The translations under genes and the position numbers were made by a program. Shown here in pieces: positions 35,689-46,424 of a stretch of 64,000 nt of DNA. The DNA comes from Okapia johnstoni (taxonomy: Eukaryota; Chordata; Mammalia; Artiodactyla; Giraffidae): the NCBI GenBank assembly GCA_024291935.2, contig CM044307.1, forward strand, positions 95,547,461-95,611,460, written 5' to 3'. Every line of letters starts with the position of its first letter. The first letter of the stretch is position 1. The notes under the pieces are model-generated. The model was not told where the DNA came from. It did not search any database and saw nothing but the letters and a program-made list of their open reading frames with translations.

Positions 35689-38050
35689 GGAGGCGGGGCT
35701 AAGATGGCAGAGGAATAGGACGGGGAGACCACGCTCTCCCCCACAAATTTATCGAAAGAACATCTGAACGCTGAGCAAACTTTTCAAAACTACTTCTGAA
35801 CGCTGGCAGAGGACACCAGACATCCAGAAAGACAACGCATTATCTTCAGAAGGAATTAGGAGAAATTATAAAAGATAACAAGAGAGACAAAAGAGTTAGG
35901 GATGGAGACCCGTCCTGGGGAGGGAGTCCTAAAAGTGGAGAAATTTCCAAGCACCAGGAAACCCTCTCGCCGGCGGGTTTGGGGGAAGATTTCGAATCTC
36001 GGAGGGTAACATAACCGGGATAAAAAATAAATAAAACCCACAGATTACATGCCCAAAGGCAACTTCCAGCAAAGAACCCCAGACACTCGCATCCGCCACC
36101 AGCAAGTGGGGGCTGAACGGAGAGGAGCAGGCGGCACTGCTTGGGGTAAGGACCGGGCCGAATGCCCCGAGGGCAATCTGAAGGAGCTAACGTGAGATAG
36201 TAACCTAAACTGTGGGACAGCCATAGAGAGAGAACTATCCCATGAAAAGCCCAAAGCTAAGGCACTGCCGGCCCGCTCACAGAACAAAGGACTGAGCGAT
36301 ACAGGGGAAGAGCTAGCCGGCTGCAGACCGCCCCATCCCCCGCCGGACACAGCGGGCAGGCGGGACCAGCCAGAGCCGGAAAGGGGCAAACTCGGCCCCA
36401 GAGAGGGCACCCCCTACCAAACTGCAAACAGGCTCCCAGTTTCTAAGCAAAGACTGCCTGAGATTCCGGAGGGTCGACAGCCGCCGGGAGGGTCGCAGCC
36501 AGAGACCAGCTCCCCAGAATCGACACAAAGCACACCGGAGCTGGGCGTGCCTGTAAACCGAGGCGGGGACCAGGGAGGTGATAAGCCGCACCGCCCCAAC
36601 AGGGGAGAGTGCGCTCGCCAAACTCCTGGCTGCCTGAGCTGCTCCGACCGGGAACGCTGCAAACCGCGGGCTCAACCGAGTCTGCGCCTTTGTGGAGTAC
36701 CCCGGAACCTGAACCTGAGCGGCTTAGACCTGGGAAGTGTGTGCATCTCAGGGCCCACTCCCTGGCAGAGTAACCTGAAGCCTGAGCAGGGTAGACGGGG
36801 AAAGCACACACGCTGTGAGCGGGGGCGAACCCAGTGTGGCCGAGACACCGCGAGCTCTCCACACACACGCCAGTGATATTGGTTTGCAGTGGTCCTCCCT
36901 CCCCACAGCACGACTGAACAAGTGAACCTAAAGAGACCACCTCCGCCCCTTTGTGGCAGGGCGGAAATTAGACACTGAAGAGACCTCCAAACAGAAGCCA
37001 AATAAACAGACGGAAGCGCGTTGGAAGCAGCAGGCCAACAGATTAAAATCCCAGCAGTTAATACTGACTGCATTGAAAGGGGCCTATAGATCTTGAAAAG
37101 TATAAGCAGGAACAAGGATCTATCTGAAACTGAACAGACCCCACACTGCTCACAACAGCTCCAGAGAAAGTCCGGGATATATATTTTTACTATTATCATT
37201 TTTTTTTAATCTTTTTTTTCTTTCTTTTTTCTTTAAGTCCTCTATTACACCTTTAATTTTTATTTTCATAACGCACTATTACCCTGCAAAAAAAAAAAAA
37301 AAAAACCCTATTTTTAAAACAAACTGCGTACATATATCTTATACTTTTGTGTTTTCTCTTTTTACTGTTTTTTTTCCTGATTTACTTTTTTTTACTGTTT
37401 TACTGTTTTACTGTCTTTTTTCTTTTTATACTGTTTTCTTTTTTCTTTTTTTTATATTGTATGTTTTATAAGAGTCTAACCTCTACTCTAGATTTTTAAT
37501 CTTTGTTTTACATATTTGATATCAATTTTGTGCATTTAAGAATACAATCTTTAGTACCCATTTTTACTCAGGAGTGTGATTACGGGCTTGATTACTCTCT
37601 CCCTCTATTGACGCTCTTTCTTCTCCCCCAGGGAACCTCTATCTCCCACCCTCCTCCTTCTCTTCTCAACCCAATTCTGTGAATCTCTGAGGGTGTTCTG
37701 AGTACCGGAGAACACTTTGGGAACAGAATACTGCCCAGATCTCTCTCTCCCCTCTTGATTCCTCCCTTTCTACTCATCCCCACCTCTATTGCCTTCCTCT
37801 CCCCTCTCTATGTATCTCTGTGAACCTCTCTGAGGGTTCCAGACTGTGGAGAGCACATAGGGAAGTGCTTACTGGCTAGACTGCTCTCTCTACATTTGAG
37901 TCCCCCTCTTCTCCTCCTGGTCACCTCAACCTCCCCCCACTTCACCTCTCCATGTAACTCAGTGAACCTCTCTGGGTATCCCTCACTGTGGAGAATCTTT
38001 TTACCATTAACCTAAAAGTTTTATTATTGATGCTGTATGGATGGAGAAGT
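35689..38050 (+). promoter_or_regulatory. L1 5'UTR with CpG-rich internal promoter region
   Basis: 2.36 kb without protein coding. 35930-36900 is G+C- and CpG-rich, in sharp contrast with the rest of the window. It is followed by a T-rich tract (37200-37480, including a short TTTTACTG tandem near 37390-37412) and a pyrimidine-rich segment with repeated 'tctgtgaacctctctgag' wording (37660-37990). L1 5'UTRs carry an internal pol II promoter; activity here is inferred, not seen. Open frames within it on the minus strand are CpG-driven shadows. Confidence 0.85.
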
Positions 38051-38052
38051 CC

Positions 38053-41000
38053 AGGATAGATCATATCCTGGGCCATAAATCTAGCCTTGGTAAATTCCAA
38101 AAAATTGAAATCATCCCAGCCATCTTCTCTGACCACAATGCAGTAAGATTAGACCTCAATTACAGGAAAAAAAAACTATTAAAAATTCAAACATATGGAG
38201 GCTAAACAACACGCTTCTGAATAACCAACAAATCACAGAAGAAATCAAAAAAGAAATCAAAATATGCATAGAAACGAATGAAAATGAAAACACAACAACC
38301 CAAAACCTATGGGACACTGTAAAAGCAATGCTAAGGGGAAGGTTCATAGCAATACAGGCGTACCTCAAGAAACAAGAAAAAATCAAACAAATAAAATAAC
38401 TCTACACCTAAAGCAACTAGAGAAGGAAGAAATGAAGAACCCCAGGGTTAGTAGAAGGAAAGAAATCTTAAAAATTAGGGCAGAAATAAATGCAAAAGAA
38501 ACAAAAGAGACCATAGCAAAAATCAACAAAACTAAAAGCTGGTTTTTCGAGAAGATAAACAAAATTGGCAAGCCATTAACCAGACTCATCAAGAAACAAA
38601 GGGAGAAGAGTCAGATTAACAAAATTAGAAATGAAAATGGAGAGATCACAACAGACTACACAGAAATACAAAGGATCATAAGAGACTACTACCAACAGCT
38701 ATACGCCAATAAAATGGACAACTTGGAAGAAATGGACAAATTCTTAGAAAAGTATAACTTTCCAAAACTGAACCAGGAAGAAATAGAAGATCTTAACAGA
38801 CCCATCACAAGAACAGAAATCGAACCTGTAATCAGAAATCTTCCAGCAAACAAAAGCCCAGGACCAGACGGCTTCACAGCGGAATTCTACCAAAAATTTA
38901 GAGAAGAGCTACCACCTATCCTACTCAAACTCTTCCAGAAAATTTCAGAAGATGGTAAACTTCCAAACTCATTCTATGAGGCCACCATCACCCTAATTCC
39001 AAAACCAGACAAAGATGTCACAAAAAAAGAAAACTACAGGCCAATATCACTGATGAACATAGATGCAAAAATCCTTATAAAATTCTAGCAAACAGAATCC
39101 AACATCATATTAAAAAGATCATACATCATGACCAAGTGGGCTTTATCCCAGGAATGCAAGGTTTCTTTAACATCCGCAAATCAATCAATGTAATTCACCA
39201 CATTAACAAATTGAAAGATAAAAACCATATGATTATCTCAATAGATGCAGAAAAAGCCTTTGACAAAATTCAACATCCATTTATGATAAAAACCCTCCAG
39301 AAAGCAGGAATAGAAGGAACATACCTCAACATAATAAAAGCTACATATGACAAACCCACAGCAAACATTATCCTCAATGGTGAAAAATTGAAAGCATTTC
39401 CCCTAAACTCAGGAACAAGGCAAGGGTGCCCACTTTCACCACTACTATTCAACATAGTTTTGGAGGTTTTGGCCACAGCAATCAGAGCGGAAATAGAAAT
39501 AAAAGGAATACAGATAGGAAAAGAAGAAGTAAAACTCTCACTGTTTGCAGATGACATGATCCTCTACATAGAAAACCCTAAAGATTCTACCAGAAAACTA
39601 CTAGAGCTAATCAATGAATATAGTAAAGTTGCAGGATACAAAATTAACACACAGAAATCCCTTGCATTCCTATACACCAATAATGAGAAAACAGAAAGAG
39701 AAATTAAGGAAACAATACCATTCACCATTGCGACAAAAAGAATCAAATACTTAGGAAGGTATCTACCTAAAAAAACAACAGACTTATATATAGAAAACTA
39801 TAAAACACTGATGAAAGAAATCAAAGAGGACACAAACAGATGGAGAAATATACCGTGTTCATGGTTTGGAAGAATTAATATAGTGAAAATGAGTATACTA
39901 CCCAAAGAAATCTATAGATTCAATGCAATCCCTATCAAGCTACCAATGGTATTTTTCACAGAACTAGAACAAATCATTTCACAATTTGTATGGAAATATC
40001 AGAAACCTCGAATAGCCAAAGCAATCTTGAGAAAGAAGAATGGAACTGGAGGAATCAACCCGCCTGACTTCAAGCTCTACTACAAAGCCACAGTCATCAA
40101 AACAGTGTGGTACTGGCACAAAGATAGAAATATAGATCAATGGAACAAAATAGAAAGCTCAGAGATAAACCCACGCACCTATGGGCACCTTATCTTCGAC
40201 AAAGGAGGCAAGAGTATACAATGGAGAAAAGACAATCCCTTTAACAAGTGGTGCTGGGAAAACTGGTCAACCACTTGTAAAAGAATGAAACTAGAACACT
40301 TCCTAACACCATACACAAAAATAAACTCAAAATGGATTAAAGATCTAAACGTAAGACCAGAAACTATAAAACTCCTAGAGGAAAACATAGGCAAAACACT
40401 CTCTGACATAAATCACAGCAGGATCCTCCATGACCCACCTCCTAGAATATTGGAAATAAAAGCAAAAATAAACAAATGGGACCTAATTAAAATTAAAAGC
40501 TTTTGCACAACAAAGGAAACTATAAGCAAGGTGAAAAGACAGGCTTCAGAATGGGAGAAAATAATAGCAAACGAAGCAACAGACAAACAATTAATCTCAA
40601 AAATATACAAGCAACTCCTGCAGCTGAATTCCAGAAAAATAAACGACCCAATCAAAAAGTGGGCCAAAGAACTAAACAGGCATTTCTCCAAAGAAGACCT
40701 ACAGATGGCTAACAAACACATTAAAAGATGCTCAACATCACTCATTATTAGAGAAATGCAAATCAAAACCACAATGAGGTACCATTACACCCTAGTCAGA
40801 ATGGCTGCTATCCAAAAGTCTACAAGCAATAAATGCTGGAGAGGGTGTGGAGAAAAGGGAACCCTCTTACACTGTTGGTGGGAATGCAAACTAGTACAGC
40901 CACTATGGAGAACAGTGTGGAGATTCCTTAAAAAACTGGGAACAGAACTGCCATATGACCCAGCAATCCCACTGCTGGGCATACACACCAAGGAAACCAG

Positions 41001-41268
41001 AATTGAAAGAGACGCGTGTACCCCAATGTTCATTGCAGCACTGTTTACAATAGCCAGGACATGGAAGCAACCTAGATGTCCATCAGCAGATGAATGGATA
41101 AGAGAGCTGTGGTACATATACACAATGGAATATTACTCAGCCATTAAAAAAAATACATTTGAATCGGTGCTATTGAGATGGATGAAACTGGAGCCCATTA
41201 TACAGAGTGAAGTAAGCCAGAAAGAAAAACACCAATACCGTATACTAATGCATATATATGGAATTTGA
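38053..41268 (+). pseudogene. L1 ORF2 remnant: RT and C-terminal domain kept, most of EN lost
   Basis: The frame starts mid-protein at RIDHILGHKSSLGKF, the last endonuclease strand. SDHNAVRLDLNY follows, so only the last catalytic positions (Asp of IDHI, Ser/His of SDHN) remain. Lesions follow: an A-run expansion near 38166-38175, a frame change near 38395 and a 1-base deletion near 39075 (KIL-I-KF-stop where the family reads KILNKILAN). From 39136, 710 codons are open: [28 protein letters not shown], catalytic FADDMILY (about residues 137-144 of this piece), [13 protein letters not shown], and the C-terminal Cys/His cluster [16 protein letters not shown] (about 566-581), ending [22 protein letters not shown] at a normal stop. 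No ORF1 precedes it. The 39136 start is arbitrary. Confidence 0.93.
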
Positions 41269-41620
41269 AAGATGGTAATGGTAACCCTATATGCGAGACA
41301 AAATAAGAGACACAGATGCATAGAACAGTCTTATGGACTCTGAGGGAGAAGGTGAGGGTGGGACGTTCTGGGACAATAGCATTTAAACATGTATATTGTC
41401 GTTTGTGAAACAGAACACCATTCCATGTTCTATGCATGGGACGGGTGCTCAGGGCTGGGGCATTGTGATGGCCCAGAGGGATGGGATGGGGAAGGGGGTG
41501 GGGGTGGGATTCAGGATGGGGAGCACGTGTGGACCCATGGCTGATTCATGTCAATGTATAGCAAAAACTACTACAATATTATAAAGTAAATAGCCCCCAA
41601 CTAAAATAAATAAAAAAAAA

Positions 41621-41742
41621 TAGCATTTCATAGATAAACAGAACATGTGAAATTGGAAAACTGTGATAATTAATTAGACATCTTGTGTTTCACAGCATTT
41701 CTTATGTATTTGCCAAAGTCTTAAATTTCACATTTTAATCTG
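41621..41742 (+). other. Putative L1 3'-transduced segment
   Basis: 122 bases between the L1's own poly(A) (41611-41620, just after 'ctaaaataaat') and a second A-run (41743-41757) that abuts the right target duplication. It is not L1: the other L1 3' end here (54430-54580) stops at its A-run. It is not BovB either, because BovB resumes after 41757. The simplest reading is read-through transcription from the source locus with polyadenylation downstream. No canonical AATAAA stands just before the second A-run, which is a weakness. Confidence 0.8.
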
Positions 41743-41756
41743 AAAAAAAAAAAAAA

Positions 41757-41769
41757 AGAACTAACACCC
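41757..41769 (+). repeat. 13-bp target-site duplication of the young L1, right copy
   Basis: Identical to 35676-35688; BovB reading resumes here (aaaaaagatgtccttttcatt follows). Confidence 0.95.
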
Positions 41770-44000
41770 AAAAAAGATGTCCTTTTCATTATAAGGGACT
41801 GGAATGCAAAAGTAGGAAGTCAGGAAACACCTGGTGTAACAGGAAAATTTGGCCTTGGAGTACAGAATGAAGCAGGGCAAAGGCTAATAGAGTATTGCCA
41901 AGAGAAGGCACTGGTCATAGCAAACACCCTCTTCCAACAACACAAGAGAAGACTCTACACAAGGACATCACCAGATGGTCAACACTGAACTCAGATTGAT
42001 TATATTCTTTGCAGCCAAAGATGGAGAAGCTCTATAGAGTCAACAAAAACAAGACTGGGAGCAGAGTGTGGCTCAGATCATGAACTCCTTATGGCCAAAT
42101 TCAGACTTAAATTGAAGAAAGTAGGGAAAACCAATAGACCATTCAGGTATGACCTAAATCAAATCCCTTATGATTATACAGTGGAAGTGAGAAATAGATT
42201 TAAGGGACTAAATTTGATACACAGAGTGCCTGATGAACTATGAACAGAGGTTCATGACATTGTAGAGGAGACAGGGATCAAGAACACCCTGATGGAAAAG
42301 AAATGCAAAAAAGCAAAATGGCTGTCTGAGGAGGCCTTACAAATAGCTGGGAAAAGAAGAGAAGTGAAAAGCAAAGGAGAAAAGGAAAGACATTCCCATC
42401 TGAATATAGAGTTCCAAAGAATAGCAAGGAGAGATAAGAAAGCCTTCCTCAGTGATCAATGCAAAGTAATAGAGGAAAACAACAGAATGGGAAAGACTAG
42501 AGATTTCTTTAAGAAAATTAGAGATACCAAGGCAACATTTCATGGAAGGATGGGCTTGATGAAGGACAGATGGTAGTGACCTAACAGAAGCAGAAGATAT
42601 TAAAAGAGGTGGCAAGAATACACAGAAGAACTGTACAAAAAAGATCGTCATGACTCACATAATCACGATGGTGTGATCACTCACCTAGAGCTAGACATCC
42701 TGGAATGTGACGTCAAGTGGGCCTTAGAAAGCATCACTACGAACAAAGCTAGTGGAGGTGATGGAATTCCAGTTGAGCTATTTAAAATCTTCAAAGGCGA
42801 TGCTGTGAAAGTGCTGCACTCAATATGCCAGCAAATCTGGAAAACTCAGCAGTGGCCACAGGACTGGAAAAGGTCAGTTTTCATTCCAATCCCAAAAAAA
42901 GGCAATGCCAAAGAATGCTCAAACTATCGCACAATTGCACTCATCTCACACGCTAGTAAAGTAATGCTCATAATTCTCCAAGCCAGGCTTCAACAATACG
43001 TGAACTGTGAAATTCCAGATGTTCAAGCTGGTTTTAGAAAAGGCAGAGGAACCACAGATCAACTTGCCAACATCCACTGGATCCTCGAAAAAGCAAGAGA
43101 GTTCCAGTAAAACATCTATTTCTGCTTTATTGACTATGCCAAAGCCTCTGACTGTGTGGATCACAATAAACTGTGGAAAATTCTGAAAGAGATGGGAAAA
43201 CCAGACCATCTGACCTGTCTTTTGAGAAACCTGTATGCAGGTCAGGAAGTGACCGTTAGGACTGGACATGGAACAACTGACTGGTTCTAAGTAGGAAAAG
43301 GAGTACATCAAGGCTGTATATTGTCACCCTGCTTATTTAACTTATATGCAGAGTACATCATGAGAAACGCTGGGCTGGAAGAAGCACAAGCTGGAATCAA
43401 GATTGCCAGGAGAAATATCAATAACCTCAGATATGCAGATGACACCACCCTTATGGCAGAAAGTTAAGAAGAACTAAAGAGCCTCTTGATGAAAGTGAAA
43501 GAGGAGAGTGAAAAAGTTGGCTTAAAGCTCAACATTCAGAAAACTAAGATTATGGCATCTGGTCCCATCACTTCATGGGAAATAGATGGGAAAACAGTGG
43601 AAACAGTGTCAGACTTTATTTTGGGGGGCTCTAAAATCACTGCTGATGGTGCTTGCATCCATGAAGTTAAAAGATGCTCACTCCTTGGAAGGAAGGTTAT
43701 GACCAACCTAGATAGCATATTGAAAAGCAGAGACACTACTCTGCCAACAAAGGTCCGTCTAGTCAAGGCTATGGTTTTTTCAGTAGTCATGTGTGGATGT
43801 GAGAGTTGGGTGGTGAAGAAAGCTGAGTGCCGAAGAATTAATGTTTTTGAACTGTGGTGTTGGAGAAGACTCTTGAGAGTCCCCTGGACTGCAAGGAGTT
43901 CCAACCAGTCCATCCTAAAGGAGATCAGTCCTGGGTGTTCATTGGAAGGACTGATGTTGAAGCTGAAACTGCAATATTTTGGCCACCTCATGTGAAGAAT
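41757..44000 (+). pseudogene. BovB ORF2, remainder (EN end, RT, C-terminal domain), broken
   Basis: It continues from the endonuclease: DWNAKVGSQETPGVTGKFGLG, QIDYILCSQRW and GSDHELLMAKFRLKL. Next come KKCKKAKWLSEEALQIAGKR (42292-42576), LELDILECDVKWALESITTNKASGGDGIPVELF...KKGNAKECSNYRTIALISHASK (42673-43110), FIDYAKAS (the family has ...KAF), RYADDTTLM (catalytic Asp pair) and SDFILGGSKITADG...[27 protein letters not shown] (43486-43995). In-frame stops occur near 41988, 42241, 42573, 43110, 43290 and 43467. It is inactive irrespective of the L1. Confidence 0.9.
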
Positions 44001-44206
44001 TGACTCATTGGAAAAAACCCTGATGCTGGGAAGGATTTTGGGCAGGAGGAGAAGGGGACGGCAGAGGATGAGATGGTTGGATGGCATCACTGTCTCAATG
44101 GACATGGGTTTGGATAGACTCCGGGAGTTGGTGATGGACAGGGAGGCCTGACGTGCTGTGATTCATGGGGCCACAAAGAGTCGGCCACAATTGAGCGACT
44201 GAACTG

Positions 44207-44292
44207 ATTTAGCTTTTTTGCTAGAGAAACTTACATTTTATAAATAAAGCAGAACTCATTTATCCATTCTAATGTAGATGACCGATCATTTT
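44207..44292 (+). repeat. 86-bp direct repeat, right copy
   Basis: Pairs with 34537-34622; five substitutions and no gaps by eye. It abuts the BovB 3' tail (gagcgactgaactg). Confidence 0.88.
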
Positions 44293-45180
44293 TAGTTTAT
44301 GACAATGAAGACCAATGCTGCTACAGGCATCTCTGTGCATAGGTCCTGCTGAGCCTTTACTGGTAATTCATTCAAAAGTGGAATCATCTGTTCTTCGGAT
44401 GTACATGGGCTTCCCTGGTAGCTCATCTGGTAAAGAACATGCCTCCAATGCAGGAGACCACGGTTTGATTCCTAGTTTGGGAAGTTCCCCTGTGGAAGGG
44501 ATAGGCTACTCATTCCAGAATTATTGGGCTCCCTTGGGGGCTCCGAAGGTAAAGAGGCCATTTGCAATTTAGGAAACCTGGGTTCAACCTTTGGGTTGAG
44601 CAATTCCCCTAGAGGTGGGCGGGGCAACCCACTCTAGTATTCTTGCCTGGAGAATCCCCATGGACAGAGGAGCCTGGAGGGCTGCAGTCCATAGGGTCAT
44701 AAAGTGTGGGATATACCTGAGCGACTAAGCACAGCACAGCACAGGATATACACATCTTCATCTTCAGCAAATAATTGTAAAGAGCTTTCCAAAGTCATTA
44801 TAAAAATGAGTACACAAATCAGTAGATAATGAAAACTCCCATTGTTCCACAAATTTTCCATCACATGGAATTTCCAGATTTTCTCTTTATTGAAGATGTT
44901 GCTCAATCTTCATGTGATATTGTTATCATCTACATTTTTTTTTATCTTTTGAAGTTCTCATTCAAGAGTTTTGCCAATTTTTAAAAAGGTTGTCTTTTAT
45001 TTTTATCCCTATTAGTAAGTAGAGAGTCTATATATAATGTATACAAATTGTTCACTGATTACTATGCATGAAAAGAAGCTCCTGATTTGGATATAGATAA
45101 ATCTATCCATTTCTTCTCCTATCATTAATGCTCTGTTTCCTGTTTAAGAGAATGTTCCCTAACCACATTCTTGGTCAAAG
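44293..45180 (-). mobile_element. Ancient L1 fossil (right part), split by a dimeric SINE
   Basis: Continues the decayed antisense L1 from 34622: 'gacaatgaagaccaatgctgctac', 'aaaagtggaatcatctg', then (after the SINE at 44407-44744) 'gctttccaaagtcattataaaaatgagtac', 'gaaaactcccattgttccaca', 'tttgccaatttttaaaaaggttgtcttttattttta'. The order matches the L1 ORF2 3' end read antisense. Confidence 0.55.
44407..44744 (+). mobile_element. Dimeric Bov-tA SINE (two tRNA-like heads)
   Basis: First head 'gggcttccctggtagctcatctggtaaagaac', body to 'tcattccagaattattggg', second head 'gctcccttgggggctccgaaggtaaagagg', body to 'tagtattcttgcctggagaatccc', tail 'gcgactaagcacagcacagcacag'. It has the same layout as 28903-29246. 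The flanks 'ggatgtacat' and 'ggatatacacat' look like the target duplication. Confidence 0.9.
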
Positions 45181-45269
45181 TTCCACATACACTTTTCCTC
45201 TTCTTAATAGATTTAACATTTTAATGGCAAGGTCTTATTTTATGAAATATAGCATACTTTTAATATAAT

Positions 45270-45850
45270 GCACAAATCTTTAAGACATAGATTTTCATAC
45301 TAAAATTTTGTAAAATATTGTAAACAAACTTATTTATTTATTCACCACTCAGATCAAAACATATACCTTTAATAGCACACTAGAAACTTCTGTTATCCTC
45401 CTTCCCAATCAACCACCTTCCCCAAACATAGATATTATTCTGACTTTGTACACATTGTATCAGTTTTAAAATTGGTATAAGTGGAATAATGTGGTGTATA
45501 CCTATGATTGTCTTTATTTGTGCAACATTATATATAAAAGTTATTTCAAGGAGCAGTCGTTTGTTCTTTTTCATTGCTATATAGTTTTCTACATTCAAGT
45601 CATTGAAAAATAGGCAATGCTTAACTTCTACTCTGACAGTCATTAGGTTGTTTTCTGTTTAAGGAAAGTGTAAATGAATATATTATGAGCATTCTTGTAC
45701 ATATTTTTGTGTACATATGCATATATGCTTATGATATAACCTAGGATCAAAATCACTATGCCATAGAGTATACTTATGTTCAGTTTGAGAAAATACTAGA
45801 CAGTTGTTCCAAGTATATTTTATCCTACTTGTCTTGCTAAGGATGTACTG
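45270..45850 (-). mobile_element. Ancient L1 fossil
   Basis: Decayed antisense L1: 'gtcgtttgttctttttcattgctatatagttttctac', 'tattatgagcattcttgtacatatttttgtgtacatatgc', 'tatgccatagag', 'agacagttgttccaag'. These are the landmarks ...tcattgctgagtagtattcc..., ...gaacattcttgtacaggtttttgtgtg... in the expected order. Confidence 0.6.
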
Positions 45851-46424
45851 ACCTTCTCAAATCTGTGGACTGTTGACTTTTGATGATAAAACAAATGTTA
45901 CTTTTGAAGTATTCTATTTGCTTTCTGAGAATCCAATGATATGGATTTTAAAATGTCTCACCATAGTTATTATTTTCTTATCCTCTCTTCTCTAAGTTGA
46001 GTCTTCTTATCTCTCAATATTGCAGTTTGAATGCTTCTTCAGATCTGTTTTCCAGTTGGCTGACTCTTTCTCCAGATATACATAATCTGCTCTTAGATCT
46101 AAAATCAGCTTCTGAAAAGTAGTTGTGTCCTCTTTTTGCTGTTACTATTGGTTAAAGTACAGACACATTTTTTTTCAAGAAATTTTATTTGGCTTTTATA
46201 TATACAAATCTGTGTCACTTCAGAAAGTTTCTAATTTCTTGCTAACATTTTAAGCTGTTCTTTTATCTATATGAGCATGGTAAAATGTGTGTGTGTTTAA
46301 TCTGTGCCTAATAAATTTAAAACTGAAGTCATTGTTGATCTATTTCTGAATTATCTTCAGGTTTTGCTGTCTCAGTCCTTTCTTTGCCTTTGCCTTTGTT
46401 TTTGACTACTTGTTGTACATTATA
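45851..46424. other. AT-rich sequence, nothing firm
   Basis: Possibly further old L1, but no landmark is convincing. Confidence 0.4.

Larger units (their letters stand above)
35689..41757 (+). mobile_element. Young bovid-type L1 with internal deletion
   Basis: It begins with the typical 5' end ('ggaggcggggctaagatggcagaggaataggacgggg'). A long 5'UTR runs to about 38050 and an ORF2 remnant ends at 41268. A 3'UTR follows ('gctcagggctggggcattgtgatggcccagagggatggg') to a first poly(A) at 41611-41620. Then come about 122 bases of non-L1 sequence and a second A-run. A perfect 13-bp duplication flanks it. Total 6.07 kb, where intact bovine L1s are a little over 8 kb. The missing part is ORF1 and the first ~200 codons of ORF2. 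The element cannot move on its own and must have been copied in trans, if the deletion predates insertion. Confidence 0.95.
34623..44206 (+). mobile_element. Full-length BovB LINE, interrupted by an L1
   Basis: The 5' end ('cggaccgcgcagatgcgtggctgagaggagctacccc') and the 3' tail ('gagcgactgaactgat') are both present, making it the only full-length BovB here. BovB sequence occupies 34623-35688 and 41757-44206, about 3.5 kb. The L1 sits within the endonuclease part of ORF2. BovB encodes an AP-like endonuclease plus reverse transcriptase that nicks DNA and primes cDNA from the nick. This copy has stops and frameshifts independent of the L1 and is dead. Confidence 0.94.

Noticed and set aside
36045..37199. 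Several 80-175 codon minus-strand frames
   Set aside because: They lie inside the CpG-rich L1 5'UTR, overlap each other in different frames and show no domain. Open length follows from high G+C.
40413..40772. 119-codon minus-strand frame
   Set aside because: Antisense shadow of L1 ORF2.
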